Source: CAYYKD01 sp964471825
GTDB taxonomy: Bacteria; Spirochaetota; GWE2-31-10; CAYYKD01
Assembly (NCBI GenBank): GCA_964471825.1
Contig: CAYYKD010000014.1
Coordinates: forward strand, 13,780 to 77,779
Direction: 5' to 3'
DNA: 64,000 bases
Under the pieces are notes generated by a model. It made no database searches. It was not told the origin of the DNA and saw nothing but the letters and a program-made list of their open reading frames with translations. Shown here one piece after another: positions 54,927 to 63,747 of the stretch. Within the stretch, counting starts at the first letter, position 1. Each line of letters starts with the position of its first letter. The translations under genes and the position numbers were made by a program.

Positions 54927-55124
54927 TTAGTCTTCAAGTTTGTATTTAACTTTTCCGGTAATTACCTGTTGTAAAGCAAGTGAGACAAGTTTGCCTTTTG
55001 CTTTTTTCAACTCTTCATCTTTGTTTTTTGACATATTTATTTGCGTAGCTCTTTTAATTGCAGCACAGGCAAGTTCATATCTGTTTCCCTTGAAATCAAT
55101 AAGTTCATCTAAAGGTATAATCAT
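54927..55124 (-). CDS. rpoZ: RNA polymerase omega subunit
   Basis: 65 residues. IPLDELIDFKGNRYELACAAIKRATQI followed by VSLALQQVITGKVKYKLED matches short bacterial omega, which helps fold the beta' subunit. Position between gmk and miaA is the usual one. AGGACTAAATG-type GGAGGAC site in the gmk end. Confidence 0.88.
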   Translation of the reverse strand: MIIPLDELIDFKGNRYELACAAIKRATQINMSKNKDEELKKAKGKLVSLALQQVITGKVKYKLED

Positions 55125-55691
55125 TTAGTCCTCCGTTTTTTTATATATAATACTTATAAGCTCATTATATGCAGTATCAAAATCATCATTTACTACCACA
55201 AATTCATATCTATCTTGATATTTTAACTCATGGAGTGCATTTGACACTCTGAGTTGAATCTGTTCATCTGTCTCTGTGCCTCTTTTCAGCAGTCTATGGT
55301 TGAGAGTCTCTACTGAAGGTGGTGCAATAAAAATGTAAAGTGCATTAACGCCATCATCCATAAGTGCGGTTCCACCCTGCACATCAATATCAAGCAAACA
55401 ATCTTTGCCATTGGAGATAACCGCATCAATAATTGTCCGGTCGGTTCCATAGTAGTTGCCGTGTACCAAAGCCCACTCAAGAAATCTATTATCTTCAATC
55501 CCTTTTTTAAACTCTGTTGCAGATATAAAATTATAATCTATTCCATCTAATTCCCCTTTTCTTGGAGCCCTTGATGTTGATGAAACAGAAAATTTTATCC
55601 TATCGCCCATCTCTGAAAATAGTTTTTTTAGCAGACTGCTTTTTCCAACTCCGGATGGACCTGAAATTACAATCAGACGACCTTTATTCAT
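55125..55691 (-). CDS. gmk: guanylate kinase
   Basis: 188 residues. P-loop SGPSGVGKSSLL, STSRAPRKGE, DYNFIS and FLEWALVHGNYYGT, DCLLDIDVQGG. Makes GDP from GMP. Close-packed with remA and rpoZ. Confidence 0.97.
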   Translation of the reverse strand: MNKGRLIVISGPSGVGKSSLLKKLFSEMGDRIKFSVSSTSRAPRKGELDGIDYNFISATEFKKGIEDNRFLEWALVHGNYYGTDRTIIDAVISNGKDCLLDIDVQGGTALMDDGVNALYIFIAPPSVETLNHRLLKRGTETDEQIQLRVSNALHELKYQDRYEFVVVNDDFDTAYNELISIIYKKTED

Positions 55692-55697
55692 AAAAAG

Positions 55698-55979
55698 TTA
55701 TTGTTTTTCTTTGTTATCTGCAGTCTCTTTAGTTTCATTAGTTACTAATCGTTGACTAAGTGTTTCGGGCTGCATAGCTGTTAAAACAACATGATTTGAA
55801 TCAGTAATAATAATGCCGCGAGTTTTTCTACCCTGCGTTGCATCGATCAGCATCTGGTTTTGTTTTGCCTCATTTCTAAGTCTCTTTGAAGAAGCTGAGT
55901 CAGGATTGATAATGCTAATAATTCTATTTGCCTGCACAACATTTCCATATCCGATGTTCATAAGTCTAATTCTTGACAT
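55698..55979 (-). CDS. RemA/DUF370 family protein
   Basis: 93 residues. The core (about 1-78) with LMNIGYGNVVQANRII and DATQGRKTRGIIITDSNHVVLTAMQPETLSQRL is the RemA family, in Bacillus a DNA-binding regulator of biofilm matrix. The charged tail is extra. Its position between yicC and gmk is conserved in many bacteria. AGGAGGACGAG precedes the ATG. Confidence 0.95.
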   Translation of the reverse strand: MSRIRLMNIGYGNVVQANRIISIINPDSASSKRLRNEAKQNQMLIDATQGRKTRGIIITDSNHVVLTAMQPETLSQRLVTNETKETADNKEKQ

Positions 55980-55994
55980 ACTCGTCCTCCTGGT

Positions 55995-56861
55995 TTATTC
56001 GACATTTCTTAATTGTTCTCTTATTTGTTCGATCCGGTTTTTAACCGTTATGACACTGTCTGTAAGATCAATAATTGACACCTTGCTCCCAATAGTATTA
56101 ATTTCTCTAACCATCTCTTGACATAAGAAATCCAATTTTTTAGAGGCTTGAGGCTCTGTTTCAGAAATCTTTTCAAAAACTGTTATATGGTTTGATAGTC
56201 TGTGAATCTCTTCATTTATACATGATTTTGAAGATAGAATTGCAGCTTCATTTACTATACGCGTTTCATCTGCCTTATCACCGACAAGTTCAGATATTTT
56301 ACCTTTTAACATATTAAAGTACAATTTGTCAATATCAGATGATTTAATTTTTATTTCTTCAGTACTTCTTTTTATATCTGATAGAATATTTCGAAGATTT
56401 ATAAGGGTACTTTGCCCCTCCTGCTTTCGCATTTTTACAACTTCTTTAATATTTTCAATAATCATCTCTTTAATTGTGTCAATATACTTCTCAGGTCCCT
56501 CTTTATTACTTGATCTTATTATCTCACCAAACCCCAATAAATGTTCAAGTTTTACTGAATCTCGAATTTTGCATTCCTTGACGATTTGTTTTAGGGCAAG
56601 AGTGTATTTTTTTGCAACTTCAATGTCAGGTATTAGTTCCTGTGTGTTGTTTAATATTTTTAATGATATGTATATATCAACTTTTCCGCGGGAAATATCC
56701 TTCTGAATTATCTCTTTGAATTCCTGTTCAAATGTTTTTAATTGAGGTGGTAAAATAAAATTGAAATCAAGGTATCTTGAATTTACCGTCTTCACTTCTG
56801 TAATAATTGAAGCATCGCTTAATACCCGTTCAATGTTTGAATAGCCAGTCATTCCGTTCAT
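55995..56861 (-). CDS. YicC family endoribonuclease-type protein
   Basis: 288 residues: N-terminal domain (MTGYSNIERV ... EVKTVNSRYLDFNF) and the C-terminal DUF1732 part (about 200-288) with LDFLCQEMVREINTIGSKV. Homologues are endoribonucleases that act on small RNAs. First gene of the yicC-remA-gmk-rpoZ-miaA block. Confidence 0.95.
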   Translation of the reverse strand: MNGMTGYSNIERVLSDASIITEVKTVNSRYLDFNFILPPQLKTFEQEFKEIIQKDISRGKVDIYISLKILNNTQELIPDIEVAKKYTLALKQIVKECKIRDSVKLEHLLGFGEIIRSSNKEGPEKYIDTIKEMIIENIKEVVKMRKQEGQSTLINLRNILSDIKRSTEEIKIKSSDIDKLYFNMLKGKISELVGDKADETRIVNEAAILSSKSCINEEIHRLSNHITVFEKISETEPQASKKLDFLCQEMVREINTIGSKVSIIDLTDSVITVKNRIEQIREQLRNVE

Positions 56862-56936
56862 AATTTGTTATTTTTCACCGTTATATTTGAGTTAAGAGTC
56901 TATAACAATAAATACCTTATTTGTCAAAAGAAATGT

Positions 56937-57485
56937 TTATAAATTGTCAAGAAACTCATCTCGAAGAATTATAAAATTTGGATCATTGGTATTGTTATTT
57001 CCGATTATTGATTCCCATATTAACTTATCGGTATATTTTATAGTTGATGGTTTTTCAATTGTAATCCTAATTTTTTCATTTTCCCATGAGGCTTTTTTCG
57101 GGGTAAGAGCTATCGGTTTTCCGTATTTTTCAGTAAGATTTTTAAGCAGGTTATAGTAGCCTATTTTAGTTGAATTGAACTTGATGAGAATTTGGTAGAG
57201 CGAGTCATCGTGAAAGTGAAAATAACCTTTGTTTACAAAATTCAGTCCCTGAGTGGTTAATATTTGTTTGTCAGGCTCGATTCTTATTTGAAGTATTTCA
57301 TCTCTAATCGGTAAAAAATCGTTCATCGAACTGATAAGGCCTCTTACCGTTTCTATATTCATTCCGAGTTTTATCTCTTTGTACCCTTCTGCAAATTCTT
57401 GTGAATTCAGAACTACTGAGTATAGTAAGAAAAATTTAATTAATAGGCTACGCAAAGTAGGGTTGTATTGTCTGTAGAACATCAT
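56937..57485 (-). CDS. exported hypothetical protein
   Basis: 182 residues: hydrophobic N-terminus (LRSLLIKFFLLYSVVLNS, likely signal peptide) and a folded domain with YKEIKLGMNIETVRGLI, a pattern common in spirochaete exported proteins of unknown role. Its start overlaps the end of the receiver-like gene by 38 bases; the exact start codon is uncertain. No function assigned. Confidence 0.75.
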   Translation of the reverse strand: MMFYRQYNPTLRSLLIKFFLLYSVVLNSQEFAEGYKEIKLGMNIETVRGLISSMNDFLPIRDEILQIRIEPDKQILTTQGLNFVNKGYFHFHDDSLYQILIKFNSTKIGYYNLLKNLTEKYGKPIALTPKKASWENEKIRITIEKPSTIKYTDKLIWESIIGNNNTNDPNFIILRDEFLDNL

Positions 57486-57786
57486 ATTTTTTTAGACACT
57501 CCTCACCTGATTCTACAATTTTTTTATAGTCATCATCAATACTGCTCATAAATAGAAAAAATGATTTTGGAGATATACTTTTTAACTCGCGTTTTAGATT
57601 TAATGTGTCACCACCGGGGATTCTTGCATTTAGTAGAATGTAGTCAAAATCATTGTATTTAATCAATAACTTGGCGTTTTCAGGTGAATCAGCAGTTGAG
57701 AGCGATAGGTTTCTATTATTGAGTTTTTTTACGCAATTAAATGCAAATGAGTCATCATCATCAACAATAAGCAATTTTTTACACAT
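57448..57786 (-). CDS. receiver-like protein lacking the phospho-acceptor Asp
   Basis: 112 residues, single CheY-like fold: LLIVDDDDSF acidic pocket is kept, but the acceptor position reads LLNARIPGGD, i.e. Asn near residue 52 where Asp is expected; the later T/S and K positions are also altered. It is therefore an atypical receiver that probably works without phosphorylation. ATG 57786 has GGAG seven bases upstream; a longer frame lacks a ribosome site. Confidence 0.8.
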   Translation of the reverse strand: MCKKLLIVDDDDSFAFNCVKKLNNRNLSLSTADSPENAKLLIKYNDFDYILLNARIPGGDTLNLKRELKSISPKSFFLFMSSIDDDYKKIVESGEECLKKYDVLQTIQPYFA

Positions 57787-57882
57787 ATGAATACTCCGTT
57801 TTGTGTTTGGAACTATTAACATTTTCGGAAAGTTAATTTTTTTCTTAACTGTTACTCTATTTAGTTATCTAATTTTAGCAAG

Positions 57883-57918
57883 TTCCTCTATTCCTCTATT
57901 GAAATTCCTCTATTGAAA
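57883..57918. repeat. 14-bp tandem repeat upstream of glnA
   Basis: Two exact copies of TTCCTCTATTGAAA (57891-57904, 57905-57918), preceded by a partial TTCCTCTA (57883-57890), ending just before the glnA -35 box. Confidence 0.85.
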
Positions 57919-57923
57919 TTATA

Positions 57924-57952
57924 TTTACAAAAATCATTTTTTTTTATATAAT
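57924..57952 (+). promoter_or_regulatory. glnA promoter
   Basis: TTTACA (57924-57929), 17-base spacer, TATAAT (57947-57952), about 28 bases before the glnA ATG. Confidence 0.8.
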
Positions 57953-57980
57953 TCGCCTTATTATAAACATGGAGTTTAAT

Positions 57981-59462
57981 ATGACAAATTGCAACTGTTC
58001 TGAGAAAATATACTATAATCGAGAAAAATTTACTCCTGCATCCCAATGCAAGACTCCCGAGGATGTGTTAAATTTTTGTAAAGAAAATAATATTAAGTAT
58101 GTTGATTTTAAATTTATGGATCTTATCGGCGTATGGCAGCACATGACATTCCCGATCTATGAGCTTGATAAGGATCTTTTTCTTAACGGAAAAGGGTTTG
58201 ACGGTTCATCAATCAGAGGTTGGAGAGCTATTGAATCAAGTGATATGATAATGATACCGGACCCTACAACAGCAATGGTAGACCCGTTTAATGAATTACC
58301 TACACTTAGTCTTATATGTGATATAGAGGATCCTGTAACAAGAGAAAGATATGGAAGAGATCCGAGAAATATATCCAAAAATGCCGAGGAGTATTTAAAG
58401 TCTACCGGTCTTGGTGATACTGTATTTATGGGACCTGAGGCTGAATTTTTTATATTTGATGAGATCAGATATGATTATACGAATAATAGCGGTTATTTTT
58501 TTGTTGATTCTAACGAGGCAATATGGAACTCAGGTAGAGATGAACAGCCTAATCTTGGTTATAAAACTAAGCTAAAAGAGGGGTATTTTCCTGTACCACC
58601 TTCAGATTCTCAACAGAACCTTAGAAATGAGATGGTAGAAGTGATGATCAGATGCGGCTTGCATGTTGAAACACAACATCATGAGGTTGGAACTGCCGGA
58701 CAGGGCGAGATTGACCTTAAATTTAATACAATGACTAGAATTGCTGATGAGTTGATGTTATTTAAGTACATTATTAAGAATGTAGCGTTTGCAAATAAAA
58801 AAACTGCGACATTTATGCCGAAACCACTTTTTGGTGATAATGGAAATGGTATGCATACTCATATTTCTATATGGAAAGATGGAAAAAATACATTCGCAGG
58901 AGATAAATACGCAGGTCTAAGTGAGACTGCAATATATTTTATGGGTGGTATATTGAAACACTCTAAGTCTCTGGCAGCAATAACAAATCCATCTACTAAT
59001 TCATACAAGAGATTGGTTCCGGGATATGAGGCACCTGTAAATCTTGCCTATTCTTCAAGAAACAGATCAGCATCGATAAGAATACCACAGTACAGTCAGA
59101 ACCCTAAGGCAAAGAGAATTGAGGTTAGATACCCTGATTCATCTTGTAATCCATATCTTGCTTTTGCTGCAATGCTGATGGCAGGTATAGACGGTGTTCA
59201 GAATAAAATTCATCCGGGTGAGCCTATGGATAAAAATATCTACGATCTTCCGCCTGAGGAGTTAAAAAACATACCTTCAATGCCCGGTTCATTGACTGAG
59301 GCGTTGGATTGTCTTGAGAATGATCATGACTTCTTATTAAAGGGTGATGTGTTCTCTAAGGATATTATTTATGCTTGGATAAATTATAAGAGACAAAATG
59401 AAGTGAATGCTCTTAATTTAAGACCGCATCCATATGAATTTTACCTGTACTACGATATGTAG
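57981..59462 (+). CDS. glnA: glutamine synthetase type I
   Basis: 493 residues; makes glutamine from glutamate and ammonia. Beta-grasp N-terminus (VDFKFMDLIGVWQHMT), latch loop FDGSSIRGW, metal ligands in EAEFFIFD and GQGEIDLKFN, ATP site NGNGMHTHIS, glutamate loop NPSTNSYKRL. The MDKNIYDLPPEE motif carries the tyrosine that GlnE adenylylates in the GSI-beta class. ATG 57981 has GGAG six bases upstream; an earlier ATG at 57969 contains that site. Expression probably uses the promoter above. Confidence 0.98.
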   Translation: MTNCNCSEKIYYNREKFTPASQCKTPEDVLNFCKENNIKYVDFKFMDLIGVWQHMTFPIYELDKDLFLNGKGFDGSSIRGWRAIESSDMIMIPDPTTAMVDPFNELPTLSLICDIEDPVTRERYGRDPRNISKNAEEYLKSTGLGDTVFMGPEAEFFIFDEIRYDYTNNSGYFFVDSNEAIWNSGRDEQPNLGYKTKLKEGYFPVPPSDSQQNLRNEMVEVMIRCGLHVETQHHEVGTAGQGEIDLKFNTMTRIADELMLFKYIIKNVAFANKKTATFMPKPLFGDNGNGMHTHISIWKDGKNTFAGDKYAGLSETAIYFMGGILKHSKSLAAITNPSTNSYKRLVPGYEAPVNLAYSSRNRSASIRIPQYSQNPKAKRIEVRYPDSSCNPYLAFAAMLMAGIDGVQNKIHPGEPMDKNIYDLPPEELKNIPSMPGSLTEALDCLENDHDFLLKGDVFSKDIIYAWINYKRQNEVNALNLRPHPYEFYLYYDM

Positions 59463-59480
59463 TTAACAGTTGATTAAAAA

Positions 59481-59510
59481 AGGGGCTGCCTGAAAAGGTA
59501 ACCCCTATTT
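59481..59510 (+). terminator. glnA terminator
   Basis: AGGGG ... CCCCT stem with inner CCT/AGG pairs, followed by ATTTTAAT; 18 bases after the stop. Confidence 0.7.
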
Positions 59511-59608
59511 TAATATTGCAAAAGCATCCTTAATAAAATTTAATTCAAATATTTATTCGAATATTAGTTAAATTAGTAATTAAATAATTAAAATAAATTA
59601 TTAAAATA

Positions 59609-60439
59609 TTATGCTGAAAATAAAGTATGTATAGATGGTATCTTTGTTTTAATCTTTTGTTTAATACGGTTTAAATGAGCAGCAACTGTACCCTCATTAA
59701 TTGAGAGTTTACCTGCAACCCACCGGTTTGTAGGAAATAATTGAACTTTCTTTAGTTTATTTTCAAGATTCCGTTTAGTGTTGATAACTTTATTGAGTTT
59801 ATCTGAAAACCTATTTTTAGCCTCAAAGTCTTCTGTTCTATAGATTTTATTCTGATATCTAATAATTTTAGTATATGCATGTGTTATTCTCTGTTCCAGT
59901 TTTATTCTAGTATTTCTTTTACGAGCGACCATTTCTTTGATTGTTTCATGTTCAGTTATTGCTTCATCGAGTCCAAATTTAAAGCAGAGAATTTTGATCT
60001 CATGTTCTGTAAGATGTGGTTTCAAGCTATCCAGAACTTTGACTTGAGTATTTAGCATATCCTCTACTTTTTCAGATTTATCAGAATATTCAGAATCAAC
60101 AGAGGCTATTAAATCAATATCATTATTACCGGAATATGTGAACATTTCCTCTCTTATTTTTTCATTATTAACTTTATTTATAAAAGAAAAAAATTTTCGT
60201 TTTAAGGCAAGATTGAACCATGTGTCAAATTTTACTTTTTCAACAGGTTTGTAGTTTTTTAGTATTTTTTCAATATTACCTGCAATATATGCATAAAATT
60301 CATGCCGGATATCATCATCATTATTGCCATAATATGATGGTGCCGCCAGAATATTTTTGGAAATTACGGATAGTAGTTTCTGCCGTGAAATTTGCCTGTT
60401 TTTAAAATCAATAACCATTTTTTGTTTCTTGCAATCCAT
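59609..60439 (-). CDS. divergent sigma-70-like protein
   Basis: 276 residues, cytoplasmic. Region like sigma domain 2 (about 45-115: RHEFYAYIAGNIEKIL, FDTWFNLALKRKFFSFINK) and a C-terminal helix-turn-helix resembling domain 4 (NRWVAGKLSINEGTVAAHLNRIKQK). The middle (about 120-230) is a long basic coiled segment not found in small sigma factors. It may be an unusual ECF-type sigma factor or another DNA-binding regulator. ATG 60439 follows AGAGAGGC. A hairpin repeat lies just upstream. Confidence 0.6.
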   Translation of the reverse strand: MDCKKQKMVIDFKNRQISRQKLLSVISKNILAAPSYYGNNDDDIRHEFYAYIAGNIEKILKNYKPVEKVKFDTWFNLALKRKFFSFINKVNNEKIREEMFTYSGNNDIDLIASVDSEYSDKSEKVEDMLNTQVKVLDSLKPHLTEHEIKILCFKFGLDEAITEHETIKEMVARKRNTRIKLEQRITHAYTKIIRYQNKIYRTEDFEAKNRFSDKLNKVINTKRNLENKLKKVQLFPTNRWVAGKLSINEGTVAAHLNRIKQKIKTKIPSIHTLFSA

Positions 60440-60482
60440 AAAAGCCTCTCTTTTTTTAATAATAATATAATACTTTTTATTA

Positions 60483-60520
60483 AGGCTCTTGCTAAAAATT
60501 ATAGTATTTAGCAAGAGTCT
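60483..60520. repeat. dispersed hairpin repeat, degenerate copy
   Basis: Arms AGGCTCTTGCTAAA and TTTAGCAAGAGTCT, 14 bp with one G-U, around a 10-base AT loop; 40 bases upstream of the sigma-like gene. Confidence 0.75.
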
Positions 60521-60692
60521 CTATATTGATAAATTAATATTCGGATATAATTTTCCATTAAAAAGAGTAAATAATGTGAAACATAGTTAAAAAAATTGAA
60601 TATTAATATTTTTTGAATTCAGAGTGATTTGAGGATATTAATTGTTGAATAAATAGTTGATTTTTATAATATTATTTATAATAATAATGATA

Positions 60693-60730
60693 GAGGCTCT
60701 TGCAAAAATCAAGATTTTTGCAAGAGCCTC
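60693..60730. repeat. dispersed hairpin repeat, perfect copy
   Basis: Arm GAGGCTCTTGCAAAAATC, loop AA, 18-bp perfect stem; identical to the copy at 22973 except for the reversed loop. Confidence 0.9.
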
Positions 60731-60774
60731 GATATATAGTTAATAATATGATGTAATTACACAAGGCGGCATAT

Positions 60775-61509
60775 ATGAGATGGTGTTTAGTTGTTTTAGT
60801 ATTATTTATTTCAATATTTAGTTTTTTTGGAATAGATAAGATCAAGGATATAGATATTCTTAGTGAAGAGTGGATAGATGCTACCGGAAAAGATGGAAAG
60901 GGTTTATATTGGGATATAATGAGAGCTGTTTATGAACCGGAGGGTGTCAAAGTTAATTATAAAAACCTATCCTACGAAGGGGCGGTGAAGATGTTGGGTC
61001 AAAAAAAAACAGATGCTATTCTAGGTTCATATAATGACGAAATAGATAATGCTGTCTATCCTAAATATCATTTTGGCGTTGATGTGGTTAAAGCACTTTT
61101 TAAAAAGAGTTCTGATCATAAAATTATAACTCAGGATGATCTTTTTAATAAGAATATTGGATGGATAAAAGGGTATGAGTATGATTCATATTTAAGTGTA
61201 AAAGTAAAAAAATTTGAGTATACAGAGAGAGAGTTCGCCTTAAAGGCATTATTAAACAATCGGATTGATGCATTTATTGATGCAGAAGAGGATATATTAG
61301 AATTGATAAATGAACAATCATTGAATATGTCAGAATTTGAGCTTGTTACAATCATTGAGCTTAATCTGTTTGTTGCCTTTGCAGATACCTCTAAAGGGCG
61401 TTCATTAAGAGATATGTTTGATAGAAGGCTAGAGGTTTTAATAAAGTCGGGTGAGTTGAAAAAAATATTTAAGAAGTGGGAAAAAAGCGGTTTTAAATAT
61501 CCATACTAA
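60775..61509 (+). CDS. family-3 solute-binding protein (periplasmic)
   Basis: 244 residues: signal peptide (hydrophobic LVVLVLFISIFSFFG) without lipobox Cys, then a PBPb fold with EEWIDATGKDGKGLYWDIMRAVY, IGWIKGYEYDS and a Lys-rich C-terminus. Binds an amino-acid-like ligand in the family. Probably paralogous to the lipoprotein at 36452. AAGGCGG precedes the ATG; alone, no transporter genes adjoin. Confidence 0.85.
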   Translation: MRWCLVVLVLFISIFSFFGIDKIKDIDILSEEWIDATGKDGKGLYWDIMRAVYEPEGVKVNYKNLSYEGAVKMLGQKKTDAILGSYNDEIDNAVYPKYHFGVDVVKALFKKSSDHKIITQDDLFNKNIGWIKGYEYDSYLSVKVKKFEYTEREFALKALLNNRIDAFIDAEEDILELINEQSLNMSEFELVTIIELNLFVAFADTSKGRSLRDMFDRRLEVLIKSGELKKIFKKWEKSGFKYPY

Positions 61510-61523
61510 CTCGGGACTATAGA

Positions 61524-63299
61524 TCATCGTTCTCCGAGCATCATTTTAATATGTCTTACCTGTTCAACAATTTTTTCTTTTGGTATAGACTGATATCTTT
61601 CAGGTATCATAGCTTTATGGGTACATTCAAGGACCGATACAAGGTTTTGCAGTTCAACCTCATGTGGATAAACAGCCGGTATAAAGTTATTAAGTGCCTC
61701 AATTATGTGTTCTTCCTCGACAACATCAGACCCCTCAGAGGCCGCGATAAACTTTGATCTGACGAGTATTGCCTCTATATCAGCACCGGAAACTGTAAAT
61801 TTATTCTTTTTAAAATATTCATCACTGTAGACTACATTGGTTTTTATCTTAAGTTTTTTGAGCATAACAAAGAATAGCTCGCTTCTCTCTTTTGAGCTTG
61901 CAGGATAGAATAATGAAAAATGCTCCTCGCATCGTCCCTGTCTTTTTATATCTACCGGAATCAAGTCGGGGCGGCATGTAATAAGAAACCAGATAATTTT
62001 CCCCCGATACTCTGTGTTTCCCATAAATGAGGCAATCTGGGCAAATACTCTGTTTGATGTACCTGAGTCTCCATCCTGATTACGATCGCCCAAAACTGCA
62101 TCTGCCTCGTCAATCATAACTGCAACCGGTGCCATTGCTTTTAGAATGTTTAGAATTTTTTCAATATTACTCTCTGTGGCTCCGACATATTTTGACCTGA
62201 AATTGAGCATTCGTACTACAGGTATTCCAATCTCACCGGTAAAACTTGTAACGAGGAAAGTTTTTCCTGTTCCAATCGGTCCTGAAATCAGATAACCCAT
62301 AGGGAGGACATCAAAGCTTCCCTGTTTGATATTGTTTGCTGCCTTTTTTAATGTTGATTTTACATAGTCATGACCGGAGACCATTTCAAGTGTAGATTCT
62401 GTTTCTATAAATTCGAGTAGTCCGGCTGATTCATTTTCAATCAACTCCTTTTTTTTCTTGCGAAGGTATTCCAGGGAGATCCGTTTTTTTTCCTGAAATG
62501 ACTCTGCTGCAATCTGATTTATATTTAGCAGATTTAATCCGCCTGTAATTGTTGCAACTGTTGAGGTTGTTAAGGACTCATCTAATAGGAGTCTTCCTGT
62601 ACCTTTTTTGTATTCTATAAAGTCATACCTTGTAGTTTCATCAGGTATTGGAACATTGATTTTAATAATTCCTGGACATCTTAGCAGGTTTTGATTTAAC
62701 TCGGATAGGTTTTCGGTTAGAAGGATAACTGTGACATCTTTATGGATAAAAATTGGGTTGTAGGCCCATCTCTTGATTGTGACCAGGCTAAATCTATCCT
62801 CATCCGAGTAGTTTTGGGTATTGCTGATTGGAATAATTGTTTCGGCAAAATCGATAATAAACACTATTCTTTCGTTCTCTTCGATTTTTTTGTAGAAATA
62901 CTGCTCCATTAGTGAGAACGCTTTTGTTAGATTACGGGTAAAAAGGTCTTTTCTGTTTTCGGGTTTACTGCCGAGAAGCTGCGACATAGTTACGATGTAG
63001 TCGTTCTTATTAGCATCTTTTTCTATACCGGCAGGATTTTCAACAAAGCTGATCCCTGATGATCTGTCAAAACAAGCGATTCTTCCCTTATATCCGAAAA
63101 GCACATCACCTATGTAATCCTGAATTTCAACAAATTTAAATTTGTTCTCTGCAGTTCTTTGTGCTAAAAAATCCCTAATATTTCCATGAAATATGTAGGT
63201 GCTTGCAGTATTGGAGCAGTATTTTACAGCAAAGGTCTTTGCCCACTCAGGTAGTTTTTTTATAAAATCATAATTTTTTTGAATCTGATGGTCGCTCAA
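61524..63299 (-). CDS. tandem AAA protein, first domain degenerate
   Basis: 591 residues. C-terminal AAA domain (about 310-540) with Walker A GPIGTGKTF, Walker B AVMIDEADAVLG, sensor-like ITCRPDLIP and Arg finger region RQGRCEEHF. The N-terminal half (about 1-270) has AAA-like layout (TYIFHGNIRDF at the Walker A place, IVFIIDFAETIIP at Walker B) but no P-loop lysine, so one active and one inactive ring domain. Like Ycf46-type or remodelling ATPases; substrate unknown. TTG start with eight G (63306-63313) six bases upstream. Confidence 0.85.
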   Translation of the reverse strand: MSDHQIQKNYDFIKKLPEWAKTFAVKYCSNTASTYIFHGNIRDFLAQRTAENKFKFVEIQDYIGDVLFGYKGRIACFDRSSGISFVENPAGIEKDANKNDYIVTMSQLLGSKPENRKDLFTRNLTKAFSLMEQYFYKKIEENERIVFIIDFAETIIPISNTQNYSDEDRFSLVTIKRWAYNPIFIHKDVTVILLTENLSELNQNLLRCPGIIKINVPIPDETTRYDFIEYKKGTGRLLLDESLTTSTVATITGGLNLLNINQIAAESFQEKKRISLEYLRKKKKELIENESAGLLEFIETESTLEMVSGHDYVKSTLKKAANNIKQGSFDVLPMGYLISGPIGTGKTFLVTSFTGEIGIPVVRMLNFRSKYVGATESNIEKILNILKAMAPVAVMIDEADAVLGDRNQDGDSGTSNRVFAQIASFMGNTEYRGKIIWFLITCRPDLIPVDIKRQGRCEEHFSLFYPASSKERSELFFVMLKKLKIKTNVVYSDEYFKKNKFTVSGADIEAILVRSKFIAASEGSDVVEEEHIIEALNNFIPAVYPHEVELQNLVSVLECTHKAMIPERYQSIPKEKIVEQVRHIKMMLGER

Positions 63300-63402
63300 A
63301 GTCTACCCCCCCCGGATAATTATCGAGTTATTAGATACTACCAAGAGTTTATTAACAGTAAATTAATTATATGTCAACTAATAAAATTATAAAATCAAAT
63401 AA

Positions 63403-63651
63403 TCATCTATTTCAGCCGGGCCAATTTATGCGGCTTATCCCGTAGTTCATATGTTGTTAACAAAAGGTGCTTCAATATCAAATGTTGTGGTAATATTAAC
63501 ATCATGGGCAGTTATTAAGATACCTATGTTGTTTGTTGAAACCAGATTTCTTGGTTTCAAATTTACAGTTATAAAGCGTGCAATTACGAAACATGTTTTG
63601 CGTTTGCTAAGGCTGTGGTTTCAAGTGAGACTGTTATTGATAAGTGTGTAA
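63403..63651 (+). pseudogene. relic of an ArsP_1-type permease
   Basis: The frame from 63403 (after a stop at 63400) reads ISAGPIYAAYPVVHMLLTKGASI, then NVVVILTSWAVIKIPMLF, FLGFKFTVIK, matching a membrane segment of the DUF318/ArsP_1 permease family; then it becomes basic and nonsense-like to a stop at 63651. No start codon, no N-terminal half. A different branch from the permease at 46438. Confidence 0.65.
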
Positions 63652-63747
63652 AATATAAAAAATAAGAATATAAACAGTAATATTTAATAATATTTTGTTT
63701 ACAAATTTACAAAATTATTTAATGATTAGTTATTAAGGAGAAAATTT

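Larger units (their letters stand above)
60440..60774. other. intergenic region with two hairpin repeats
   Basis: AT-rich, 335 bases between divergent genes, holding the repeats at 60483-60520 and 60693-60730 and no gene. Confidence 0.7.
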
